This document shows positions 56,840 to 64,000 of a stretch of DNA of 64,000 bases, one piece after another (position 1 is the first letter of the stretch; every line of letters begins with the position of its first letter). The stretch spans positions 1,116,001 to 1,180,000 of the forward strand of contig JADKDD010000002.1 in NCBI GenBank assembly GCA_016718525.1, in the 5' to 3' direction. The position numbers and the translations under genes are program-made. The stretch is from Rhodocyclaceae bacterium. GTDB lineage: Bacteria; Pseudomonadota; Gammaproteobacteria; Burkholderiales; Rhodocyclaceae. The notes under the pieces were generated by a model that saw only the letters and a program-made list of their open reading frames with translations, did not search any database and was not told the DNA's origin.

Positions 56840-58471
56840 ATGGATGCAGCTGTTAAATCACCCATTGAGATGTTCTATCAATGGGAAAAAACCACCCCAA
56901 ACAAGGTCTTTTTGCGCCAACCGACAAATCTGGTTTGGGCCGAATTCACTTGGGCTCAGATCGGTGACCAAGTTCGTCGCCTGACCACCTTCATCGACAA
57001 GCAAAATTACCCGCCGGGCAGCCGGATTGCGATCTGGTCGTCAAACAGCATGGATTGGGTGGTAGTCGATTTGGCCATCATGATGTCCGGGCACGTCAGC
57101 GTCCCGGTTTATCCAGGGCAGGATTTAAAGTCTGCTCGTTATATTCTTGAGCATAGCGAGTCCCAAATGATATTTTTGGGCGCCTTCGATCACGCCGCCG
57201 ATGCTGACGAAGCGATCCCAGATAGTGTGACCCGTGTCGGCATTCATGGTGCCACAACGCCGTGCGCCTATCAACTGAAAGATATTCTCGCCAACAATGA
57301 GCCGCGCCAGGACTCACCGATTCCCGACCCCGAGGGAATGATGACCATGGTTTACACGTCAGGCACTACAGGTAATCCAAAGGGCGTGATACACGTGCAT
57401 TCAACCGCCGGACATACCTTGCCGAAGACTATCGCCAGAATGCTCAGGGATTCACCGCAGCCAGTCTTCTTTTCCTTTCTTCCCTTGTCCCATGTGGCCG
57501 AACGTGTGGTCGTCGAGTTCGTTTGCCTTTACTCGAATGGGGTGATTTCCTTTTCAGAAGGCTTGGCCACTTTTGCCGCCGAACTCCGTTCGGTCCAGCC
57601 GACGCTTTTCTTTGCCGTCCCACGCTTATGGCTGAAGTTCAAGGAAGGTGTCGATGCCAAGATCCCGCCGGCGATGCATGCACATTTGACCGAAGAACAA
57701 AAGTTTGGCATCCGTCAAATGCTTGGTTTGTCCAAGGCGACCACCATTTTGACCGGTTCGGCACCGTGCCCGCGCGATGTGCAGCAATGGTTCATCGACA
57801 TGGGCATGTGGCTGCGTGATGGTTATGGCATGACCGAGAATTTCATCGATGGATGCGGCTGGAATTCTGACGAACCACCCATTCCGGGATGCGTTGGCAC
57901 TCCGTGGGGAGATGCGGAGGTCAAGATTTCCGACGCCGGCGAAATCCTGTTCCGTAGCAAAGGCGTAATGAAGGGGTACTACAAGGAGCCGGAAAAGACC
58001 GCCGAAGTTATTGTCGATGGCTGGTATCACTCTGGCGACAGCGGCCGGATTGATGAAAACGGCAACCTTTGGATCACCGGACGCATCAGCGAAGTTTTTA
58101 AAACCACCAAGGGCAAATTCATCAAACCGATTGCACTCGAAGACCTGTTTGGACGCACCAACCTGCTGGCGCAGTTCTGCGTGTGTGGTCATGGACTCGA
58201 TCAGCCTGTGGTGTTGGCAACGCTCTCGGAGATCGGCAAAAATCTGGATCGGGCAGACGTCGAGAACCAACTCAACGCGGTGTTGAAAGAAATCAACGCT
58301 GAGTTGCCTCCCTATGAGCGCATCAATCAGATGTTCGTCGCCAGGGAGGAATGGCAGATTAACAACGGTATGCTGACGCCAACCATGAAATTGCGCCGCA
58401 AACCGATTGAGGCGCATTTCCGGCCGTGGATAGAAACCAACATCGGCAAGGCGGCAGTGGTTTTTGAATAA
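56840..58471 (+). CDS. Long-chain-type acyl-CoA synthetase (AMP-forming)
   Basis: 543 residues. Phosphate loop MVYTSGTTGNPKGVIHVHS, LRDGYGMTENFIDG, YHSGDSGRIDENGNLWITGRISEVFKTTKGKFIKP, and the C-terminal segment NNGMLTPTMKLRRK. The KxxKGKxI pattern is typical of FAA1-like fatty-acid-CoA ligases. GAGGAG precedes the ATG. The transcript probably ends at the inverted-pair repeat 22 bp after the stop. Confidence 0.88.
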   Translation: MDAAVKSPIEMFYQWEKTTPNKVFLRQPTNLVWAEFTWAQIGDQVRRLTTFIDKQNYPPGSRIAIWSSNSMDWVVVDLAIMMSGHVSVPVYPGQDLKSARYILEHSESQMIFLGAFDHAADADEAIPDSVTRVGIHGATTPCAYQLKDILANNEPRQDSPIPDPEGMMTMVYTSGTTGNPKGVIHVHSTAGHTLPKTIARMLRDSPQPVFFSFLPLSHVAERVVVEFVCLYSNGVISFSEGLATFAAELRSVQPTLFFAVPRLWLKFKEGVDAKIPPAMHAHLTEEQKFGIRQMLGLSKATTILTGSAPCPRDVQQWFIDMGMWLRDGYGMTENFIDGCGWNSDEPPIPGCVGTPWGDAEVKISDAGEILFRSKGVMKGYYKEPEKTAEVIVDGWYHSGDSGRIDENGNLWITGRISEVFKTTKGKFIKPIALEDLFGRTNLLAQFCVCGHGLDQPVVLATLSEIGKNLDRADVENQLNAVLKEINAELPPYERINQMFVAREEWQINNGMLTPTMKLRRKPIEAHFRPWIETNIGKAAVVFE

Positions 58472-58492
58472 GACGGGCTGACAAATTGAACA

Positions 58493-58534
58493 ACGGCGCC
58501 CCATCGGCACCAACTGGTGCGGATGGGACGCCGT
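58493..58534. repeat. Dispersed repeat as an inverted pair (42-bp palindrome)
   Basis: Two arms of 21 bp, ACGGCGCCCCATCGGCACCAA and its near mirror ending GGGACGCCGT, pair at 18 of 21 positions. Each arm resembles one repeat unit (GGCACCAACTGG; GGGACGCCGT). Sits 22 bp after the acyl-CoA ligase stop and could act as a transcript-end hairpin, though no T-run follows. Confidence 0.8.
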
Positions 58535-58558
58535 GACTATTAGTGACAGGTAGACCTA

Positions 58559-59431
58559 ATGAGCAGCATTCATAGCATGACTGGCTTTGCCGCTGCCAAT
58601 GTCGATCTTGGCCGTGCGGTGTTGAGTCTCGAAATCAAGAGCGTCAATTCACGTTTTCTTGACATTGGATTTCGTCTTGGCGATGACTTGCGCGCACTGG
58701 AAATGCCGCTTCGTGAGCGTATCGCCGCCCGCGTTGGTCGTGGCAAGGTGGAATGCCGTGGCTACGTCCAATCCCAGTCGGGAGTCGCGTCAGAACGCAG
58801 CCCGAACATTGATCAACTGGTCGCGTTAGAACGTCTCGACGCATTGGTTCGGGCAACGCTGCCGAACGCGGTACCACTGTCAGTTGCCGAAATTCTGCGC
58901 TGGCCAGGCGTGCTGGCCGACGACGCCATGCCGGCAGAAGCTATTCAAAGCGCAGCATTGACCTTATTTGCCACCATGATGGATGAATTTATTGCCAGTC
59001 GTGCGCGCGAAGGGGCCAAACTGGCAAACGTCTTGCGCGAATGTTCGCGCAAGATGCGCGAACAGGTCGCAATGGCCACCCCGTTGGTTCCGTTGGCGAT
59101 CGCGGCCTACCAAGAGCGGCTTGGCGCGAAACTGCGCGAGGCGGTTGCAAATCTGGACGAAGACCGGATTCGTCAGGAGGTTGGGGTATTCGCCGCAAAG
59201 GTTGATGTGGCCGAAGAAATCGCGCGATTGGAAGCGCACCTTGATGAGTTGGAGCGGGTGATCGCCAAGGGCGGCGCTGTCGGCAAACGACTCGATTTTC
59301 TCATGCAAGAACTCGGTCGGGAAGCAAACACACTGGCGTCCAAATCGGTTTCCGCCGAAGTCACCGGAATTGCGTTGGAACTCAAGCTGTTGATCGAACA
59401 GTTGCGCGAACAGGTGCAGAATCTAGAGTAA
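58559..59431 (+). CDS. yicC: YicC/YloC-family endoribonuclease
   Basis: 290 residues, starting IHSMTGFAAANVDLGRAVLSLEIKSVNSRFLD and ending with the DUF1732 block GKRLDFLMQELGREANTLASKS. Family members cut RNA in vitro. Usually sits directly before gmk; here 4.4 kb of other genes intervene. Confidence 0.94.
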   Translation: MSSIHSMTGFAAANVDLGRAVLSLEIKSVNSRFLDIGFRLGDDLRALEMPLRERIAARVGRGKVECRGYVQSQSGVASERSPNIDQLVALERLDALVRATLPNAVPLSVAEILRWPGVLADDAMPAEAIQSAALTLFATMMDEFIASRAREGAKLANVLRECSRKMREQVAMATPLVPLAIAAYQERLGAKLREAVANLDEDRIRQEVGVFAAKVDVAEEIARLEAHLDELERVIAKGGAVGKRLDFLMQELGREANTLASKSVSAEVTGIALELKLLIEQLREQVQNLE

Positions 59432-59573
59432 ACAACTGTAGCGGTCAGGGACCCCGAGAATTTTTTTACTACTTGTTGCGTGAGTGCGGTACTCACTGAG
59501 AAAGTCAGGGCAACACGCAGACCAGTCTCTCGTCAGTGGGCGGAATCGGGCTTTCGTTCATTAGGGCGCGGTG

Positions 59574-61046
59574 CTACATTCCGGAGAGTAACAGCAAGTC
59601 AGCTTTTACTTTCTCGAAAACACTGGTCCAGAGCATGTCGGCGCTTTGCCGGTAAAGCTTGACCGATGGATACCAGGGACTATCGTCTCTATCAAGCAGC
59701 CAACGCCAGTCAGGCACGTACGGCAACAAAATCCACGTTGGTCTGCCCAATGCGCCGCTCAAGTGCGCGACGCTGGTATCGACACTAATGACGAGGTCCA
59801 TCAGGTCACACAGTGCCGCCGTATCCGAGAAGTCGGCAATCTGGTCGTCAAAGGTCCTGACTTTGGAAGACTTGGCGAGCGTCAATCGATCTGAGTCACG
59901 CACATCCTTTTGCAGGCTCACGTACTCGATCCCGTCCGGCAGATAATCGATTAACGACGACAGAGCGATACTGCGATTGTGGTCATTTTTATGTCCGGTG
60001 CCGCCACTCCAGACAAGCCCGACGCGCGGTTGCGTTTTCTCACCTAGCGTCTTTGCCCACGCGGCGACATTTTTCGAATCACTGTGCAGGTAGGCTTGGT
60101 ACGTGGGAATGGTGGTCAGCGTTGTATTGAAAACCTTAGGTAGCGTGAGTAAGGGACAATGAAAGTCGGTCAACGGCAGGCGACTTTCTTCATCTACCAC
60201 CTCGCTTACCCCATCAAGATCTTGAATGAGATTCATGAGCGGTTTAGGTACCGCTGCAATGACGCGCCCGCCATTTTCAGCGACGAGTTTGGCATAACGG
60301 ATGAACTGAATCGTGTCACCCAAGCCTTGCTCGCTATGCAAAAGTATGCTCTTGCCATGCAAACCTTGAGCGCCTGACCACGCAGGTTGGATAAAGCTCG
60401 GCCTTTCTCGATTGCTAATTTGTTTCACTATCTGACTGTTCCAACGCCATTCATACAGCGGCCAACCATTGGCAAAGTCACCTTGAAGTAACAGCGCCAG
60501 ACTCTTGTTCCAGTGCGCTTCCGCGCTGTCCGGCCTGATGTCGATCGCCTGATCGTAACTGGCAATTGCAGCATTTAGTTGCTTCGTTTCGCCGAGTGCA
60601 ATCCCTCGGTTGTAGTAGGCGCTGTAAAAATCAAACCTGATACTGATAGCCTGATCGTAACTGGCGACCGCGGCATCAAATTGCATCAGATCGCGTAACG
60701 CATTGCCGCGATTGACGTAAGCATCGGCGAAATCCGGCCTGATGCGGATCGCCATGTCATAACTGGCGATCGCTGCGTCGAATTGCTTGAGTTCCCGTAG
60801 CGAATTTCCACGGTTCGAATGAAAAGCTGCGTTGTCTGGCTTGATCGATATGGCTTTGCCTATCAAGTCGGCGGCGCGCTGGTGCTGGTTTGATTGTGCA
60901 GCTGCAATGCCAAGCAAGTGCAACGCGTCAGCGTGATCAGGATTGATTGTCAGAATCGATTCGTAAATTGACTGCGCTTCAATGAGCTTGCCTGCGCGGT
61001 GCAGTGCCAAGCCACTTTGCAATTGTGTTTCCACGTCAACGGCCAT
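59574..61046 (-). CDS. TPR protein with GT9-like glycosyltransferase domain
   Basis: About 490 residues. The first 270 hold six or so TPR repeats (ALHRAGKLIEAQSIYESILTINPDHADALHLLG, FDAAIASYDMAIRIRPDFADAYVNRGNALRD, repeated nearly identically). The C-terminal part has GLGDTIQFIRYAKLV, GLVWSGGTGHKNDHNRSIALS and DLVISVDTSVAHLSGALGRPTWILLP, the heptosyltransferase/O-GlcNAc-type fold. The frame is open to a TTG at 61127; the ATG at 61046 is preferred. Target protein or glycan unknown. Confidence 0.82.
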   Translation of the reverse strand: MAVDVETQLQSGLALHRAGKLIEAQSIYESILTINPDHADALHLLGIAAAQSNQHQRAADLIGKAISIKPDNAAFHSNRGNSLRELKQFDAAIASYDMAIRIRPDFADAYVNRGNALRDLMQFDAAVASYDQAISIRFDFYSAYYNRGIALGETKQLNAAIASYDQAIDIRPDSAEAHWNKSLALLLQGDFANGWPLYEWRWNSQIVKQISNRERPSFIQPAWSGAQGLHGKSILLHSEQGLGDTIQFIRYAKLVAENGGRVIAAVPKPLMNLIQDLDGVSEVVDEESRLPLTDFHCPLLTLPKVFNTTLTTIPTYQAYLHSDSKNVAAWAKTLGEKTQPRVGLVWSGGTGHKNDHNRSIALSSLIDYLPDGIEYVSLQKDVRDSDRLTLAKSSKVRTFDDQIADFSDTAALCDLMDLVISVDTSVAHLSGALGRPTWILLPYVPDWRWLLDRDDSPWYPSVKLYRQSADMLWTSVFEKVKADLLLLSGM

Positions 61047-61190
61047 GATGTTTGGGGCAGCTTCTGGTATTGGGGCAATCTTGAATCGTTCGGGCGTTAC
61101 TTGCCGAAACCCAACGGAGTTGGCCAAGGTAGCTGGAATGCCATCGAGAGTAAACAGGGAGGTCTCGTCGAAAAGGCATACTTAAAAAAC

Positions 61191-61218
61191 AAAAAAGCCG
61201 GGTCGCCCCGGCTTTTTT
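61191..61218. terminator. Rho-independent terminator
   Basis: Stem GCCGGG/CCCGGC with loop TCGC, flanked by A6 and T6. It ends the minus-strand outer-membrane protein transcript 17 bp after its stop codon and could also work on the plus strand. Confidence 0.9.
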
Positions 61219-61234
61219 GGTAATGCTAAGCAGC

Positions 61235-61843
61235 TTAGAACGAGTAGATAACGTTCACGCCCATGTTGCTGGCGGTTACTGACTTGCCATTTACGTCGTT
61301 CATCATCTTGCCAAAGTTCTCGTAGCCACCTTTGATGCCCCAGTTCTTGTTGAAGTTGTGGCCCAGGCCAAAACCCCAAAGGAATCCGGTGTTGGTTTCG
61401 CTACCCGACGAAACACAGGCTGTCGGGCTTGCGCACCAACGACCACCACTCATATGGTTGCCGGTTACACCCAACTTGCCGTGTACGTAGGTGGTCGGCG
61501 AAAACATGTAACGACCCGTGCCGGCAATACTGTACTGGTCGGAATCAACACTACCTTGAACGCCAACAGCGGTTGCAACGCTGATAACGGTGATGTCGCG
61601 CTTGCCAAGATCCGTATATTGCACTTCAACGCCCCAGATCGGGGTCAGTTGCATACCACCGAGCAGCTTCCATGAAGTCGTCTTTTTGTCCAGCGAGAAA
61701 TCGACCTGATTTGGTGCAACGCCAACGCGGCCATTCGCATTTTCGTTACTAGCAGAACCCACACCGGCGCCGACATACATTTGGGCGCTTGCCGGCATTG
61801 CGATTGCGGCAGCGATTGCCGTCATTGCGAAAATCTTTTTCAT
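61235..61843 (-). CDS. Outer-membrane beta-barrel protein (OmpW/OmpA-like)
   Basis: 202 residues: signal peptide MKKIFAMTAIAAAIAMPASA, then alternating beta segments (MYVGAGVGSASNENANGR, TSWKLLGGMQLTPIWGVEVQYTDLGKRD, FLWGFGLGHNFNKNWGIKGGYENFG) ending with Phe, the usual sorting signal. An eight-stranded barrel is likely. One cysteine pair (WCASPTACVSS) sits in a predicted loop. GGAG precedes the ATG; ligand unknown. Confidence 0.85.
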   Translation of the reverse strand: MKKIFAMTAIAAAIAMPASAQMYVGAGVGSASNENANGRVGVAPNQVDFSLDKKTTSWKLLGGMQLTPIWGVEVQYTDLGKRDITVISVATAVGVQGSVDSDQYSIAGTGRYMFSPTTYVHGKLGVTGNHMSGGRWCASPTACVSSGSETNTGFLWGFGLGHNFNKNWGIKGGYENFGKMMNDVNGKSVTASNMGVNVIYSF

Positions 61844-61940
61844 TTTTTTCTCCAAGCAGTTGATTAAATTTACTTCGTATGCCAGATTAGCGATGATAAA
61901 CAACGCAGTACAGAGTTATCTCAACCTTGCCTGCGCCGGC

Positions 61941-61956
61941 GTTGCATAAATGCAAC
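61941..61956. promoter_or_regulatory. Perfect 16-bp palindrome upstream of the barrel gene
   Basis: GTTGCATAAATGCAAC, about 98 bp upstream of the start, inside the likely promoter region of the minus-strand outer-membrane gene. A dimeric repressor or activator site is the natural reading. Confidence 0.5.
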
Positions 61957-61985
61957 AGCAGCATCCTATCAGCACCCTGTAAAGG

Positions 61986-62029
61986 GTTGCTCAGGTTATT
62001 CGTGAGAGTTGCTCAGGTTATTTGTGAGG
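61986..62029. repeat. Tandem 22-bp direct repeat
   Basis: Two copies of GTTGCTCAGGTTATTYGTGAG in tandem, differing at one or two positions, between the barrel gene and the aldehyde dehydrogenase gene. Confidence 0.8.
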
Positions 62030-62097
62030 CTAACGAAAGCTATCCTTACTGCCGTTAAAATACGCTAAAAGCCTTTATTTTCGTTTATCTCTAAGCG

Positions 62098-63555
62098 TCA
62101 GCCTTTTAGTTTGATCATTAAATTAATCAGTTTCATCGGCTGCAACAAAGTGTTACGACTGTATGGTGGCAGCATGAATGAGGTGGCGCTCAAAGGCCCC
62201 TGCTGATAGATGGGGCGCAATTTGGAGAAGGTCAGGAAGCCTTCATGGCCATGATAGTGGCCCATGCCGCTACCACCGACGCCGCCAAATGGCATGTCGT
62301 GTTGAGCTACATGCAACAGCGCCGTGTTGATTGAGACGCCACCGGACATGATGTGCGTGATGTAGTAGTTCTGCAGATCACGGTCATTGGTAAACGGATA
62401 CAACGCCAACGGGCGGTCACGTTTGTTGACGTAAGCCGCCACTTCTTCGCGCGTACGGTAGGTCTTGACCGGCAGCAGCGGCCCAAAGATCTCGCGCTGC
62501 ATGATTTCCATATCGTCGGTGACATTGAATACCGCAGTAATCGGAAATTTGCGCTTGCTGGCGTCGGGTGTTTGATTGGGAAACAAATTGACTGCCCTGG
62601 CTCCTTTGGCCACCGCGTCATCGAGCGTTGCCTGTAGCCGGCGATAGGAACGTTCGTCGATGATCGACGTGTAATCCTGGCCGTTTATGTCCGGGTAGCG
62701 CTCGGCAAGCACGCGTTGCGCCTCTTTGGCGAACGCTTCTTCCTTGCCTTCGGGCAGAAAGACGTAATCAACGTTAGTGCAGATCTGTCCGGCATTGAAG
62801 GCTTTCACCCACATGATTCGATCGACGGCGGTTTCGACCGGATAGTCTGGGCCCACAATCGCCGGCGACTTGCCACCAAGCTCCAGCGTCACCGGAGTCA
62901 AGTTGCGTGCGCAACTGGCCATGACAGCGCGGCCGGTCAAGCCTGAACCGGTAAAAAACATGTGATCAAACGGCAATGAGGAAAATGCGGGTCCAATGCC
63001 GCCGGAGTCAGCGAAGAACTGAAGCTTTTCAGACGAGAAGTACTTTGGCGTTATCGAGATCAACAACTGGGCGAGGTGATTGGAGTTCTCCGACATCTTG
63101 ATCATGGCGCGATTGCCAGCGGCGAATGCGGCAGCGATCGGGCAAAATGCGAGGTTGAGCGGGAAGTTCCAGGGAACGATGACGCCGATCACTCCCAACG
63201 GTTGCGGAACGACAAGATTCTTTGACGTGGGATAAACCATCATGTCTATCTTGCGTTTCTGCGGTTTCATCCACTTTTTCAGGTGTTTCGCGTTGTCCTT
63301 GATCTCTTCAAGCACCACGAAAAATTCAGCAAACAGTGTTTCGAAGGTCGACCGGTTGCCATAATCCTTGTTGATTGCGGCAATCAGTTCCTCCCGATTG
63401 TCCTTGAGCATCTGGGCAAGTTTGTCGAGGTCTGCTCTACGTTGTTCGTAGCTCGGTTCGGGATTGGCAAGATAGGCTGCGCGCTGTTTATCAAAGCACG
63501 ACTGCAATTCGGCAGGGATTGACAGCACCGGATTTACGGGTTGCGGAGCATTCAT
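62098..63555 (-). CDS. calB: Coniferyl-aldehyde dehydrogenase-like ALDH
   Basis: NAD(P)-dependent aldehyde dehydrogenase, 485 residues. PWNFPLNLAFCPIAAAFAAGNRAMIKMSE cofactor segment, Glu in TLELGGKSPAIV, catalytic Cys in FNAGQICTNVDYVF, and the C-terminal segment MPFGGVGGSGMGHYHGHEGF, which marks the ALDH3/coniferyl branch. ATG at 63555 is the family start. Substrate could equally be a fatty aldehyde. Confidence 0.85.
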   Translation of the reverse strand: MNAPQPVNPVLSIPAELQSCFDKQRAAYLANPEPSYEQRRADLDKLAQMLKDNREELIAAINKDYGNRSTFETLFAEFFVVLEEIKDNAKHLKKWMKPQKRKIDMMVYPTSKNLVVPQPLGVIGVIVPWNFPLNLAFCPIAAAFAAGNRAMIKMSENSNHLAQLLISITPKYFSSEKLQFFADSGGIGPAFSSLPFDHMFFTGSGLTGRAVMASCARNLTPVTLELGGKSPAIVGPDYPVETAVDRIMWVKAFNAGQICTNVDYVFLPEGKEEAFAKEAQRVLAERYPDINGQDYTSIIDERSYRRLQATLDDAVAKGARAVNLFPNQTPDASKRKFPITAVFNVTDDMEIMQREIFGPLLPVKTYRTREEVAAYVNKRDRPLALYPFTNDRDLQNYYITHIMSGGVSINTALLHVAQHDMPFGGVGGSGMGHYHGHEGFLTFSKLRPIYQQGPLSATSFMLPPYSRNTLLQPMKLINLMIKLKG

Positions 63556-63787
63556 AGCGGTATCCTCATTTTGTTGTTTGGGAGGCGCCTGAAGACAGCG
63601 CCAATTTTTGGCTGAACAGGAGTGTATACCCATACAGAGCCTTCGTGAATAGCTGAGGAAGGCCGATATAGCCGATAGATTTTTGGTAAGGCCTACACTT
63701 AAAGCACTCGATGAACGATCATGAATGATTATCCTTTACAGACATCTTGCGTCGAAGTGATTGAATTGGACTTCGCGAAACCGCTTG

Positions 63788-63817
63788 TTGGCGTGTAAAG
63801 TTCGGTCACCGTATAGA
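63788..63817 (+). promoter_or_regulatory. Candidate promoter for gmk
   Basis: TTGGCG at 63788 and TATAGA at 63812 with 18-base spacing, just upstream of the gmk start. The -10 lies only 13 bases before the ATG, so the leader would be very short. Confidence 0.35.
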
Positions 63818-63829
63818 TCATTAACCCTC

Positions 63830-64000
63830 ATGAATCAAGGTACCTTATTTGTCGTGTCCGCACCTTCAGGCGCCGGCAAAACTACGCTGGTCAGTCACCT
63901 TTTGGCGGCGGAAAGTCAAATTAACGCATCGGTGTCCTATACCACCCGTGCGCCGCGTGCAGGTGAAGTCGACGGGGTTGCCTATCACTTTGTGAGTATT
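63830..64000 (+). CDS. gmk: Guanylate kinase, N-terminal part
   Basis: First 57 residues of guanylate kinase (GMP to GDP): LFVVSAPSGAGKTTLVSHLL phosphate loop, then the GMP-binding SVSYTTRAPRAGEVDGVAYHFV. The rest lies beyond the window. Normally follows yicC directly. Confidence 0.95.
   Translation, partial: MNQGTLFVVSAPSGAGKTTLVSHLLAAESQINASVSYTTRAPRAGEVDGVAYHFVSI

Overview
The window looks like chromosomal DNA of a Betaproteobacterium. The evidence is gene order and family content: zapB-zapA followed by 6S RNA, yebC then ruvC/ruvA/ruvB, ybgC-tolQRAB-pal-cpoB, protein kinase-PP2C-rph-rdgB-hemW, exoribonuclease next to a TonB-like gene, and yicC before gmk. Species cannot be named from the sequence alone.

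Layout. 1-7.4 kb: an S46 dipeptidyl-peptidase cut by the window edge, metH, a Bcr/CflA exporter and a rhodanese. 7.4-8.9 kb: a small accessory pair (HNH endonuclease plus an unrecognised 145-residue protein) bracketed by inverted copies of a dispersed repeat. 9-13 kb: an MFS-crotonase-HAD run and a convergent nucleotidyltransferase-fold gene with a palindrome array at its start. 13-17.6 kb: a TRAP transporter plus malonyl-CoA-synthetase-like operon. 17.6-24.1 kb: TSUP permease, EVE protein, two small genes and an RND efflux pair. 24.4-28.6 kb: 6S RNA, zapA, zapB, an EamA transporter, a frameshifted metalloprotease-like gene and a HerA-like ATPase. 28.6-42.1 kb: yebC, EamA, ruvCAB and the Tol-Pal operon, interrupted by three glycan genes. 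42.1-51.7 kb: phosphoethanolamine transferase, TonB-like protein, RNB exonuclease, rarD, esterase, uppP, YkgJ-type protein and thiC. 51.9-58.5 kb: a lipoprotein, the hemW-rdgB-rph-PP2C-kinase operon and an acyl-CoA ligase. 58.5-64 kb: yicC, a TPR-glycosyltransferase, an outer-membrane barrel, an aldehyde dehydrogenase and the start of gmk.

The most interesting signal is a family of short dispersed repeats, about 16 clear copies in 64 kb. The left part reads CAGTTGGTGCTGG and the right part ACACGCCGTC. Copies lie between genes and also in frame inside conserved genes (metH, the AMP ligase, the HerA-like ATPase, ruvA, tolA, tolB, hemW twice, the RND adaptor), in more than one reading frame and in both orientations. 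Four forms are visible: about 25 bp, 48-61 bp, 100-102 bp, and a 42-bp inverted pair. The 100-bp copy in the AMP ligase carries TGGTGA direct repeats 75 bp apart; deleting between them gives the 25-bp form with one mismatch and keeps the frame. In front of rarD the long form supplies the start codon and first 13 codons. I read this as an undescribed miniature mobile or REP-like element that domesticates itself as protein linkers. No transposase for it is visible here.

No tRNA, rRNA, CRISPR array or insertion sequence was seen.
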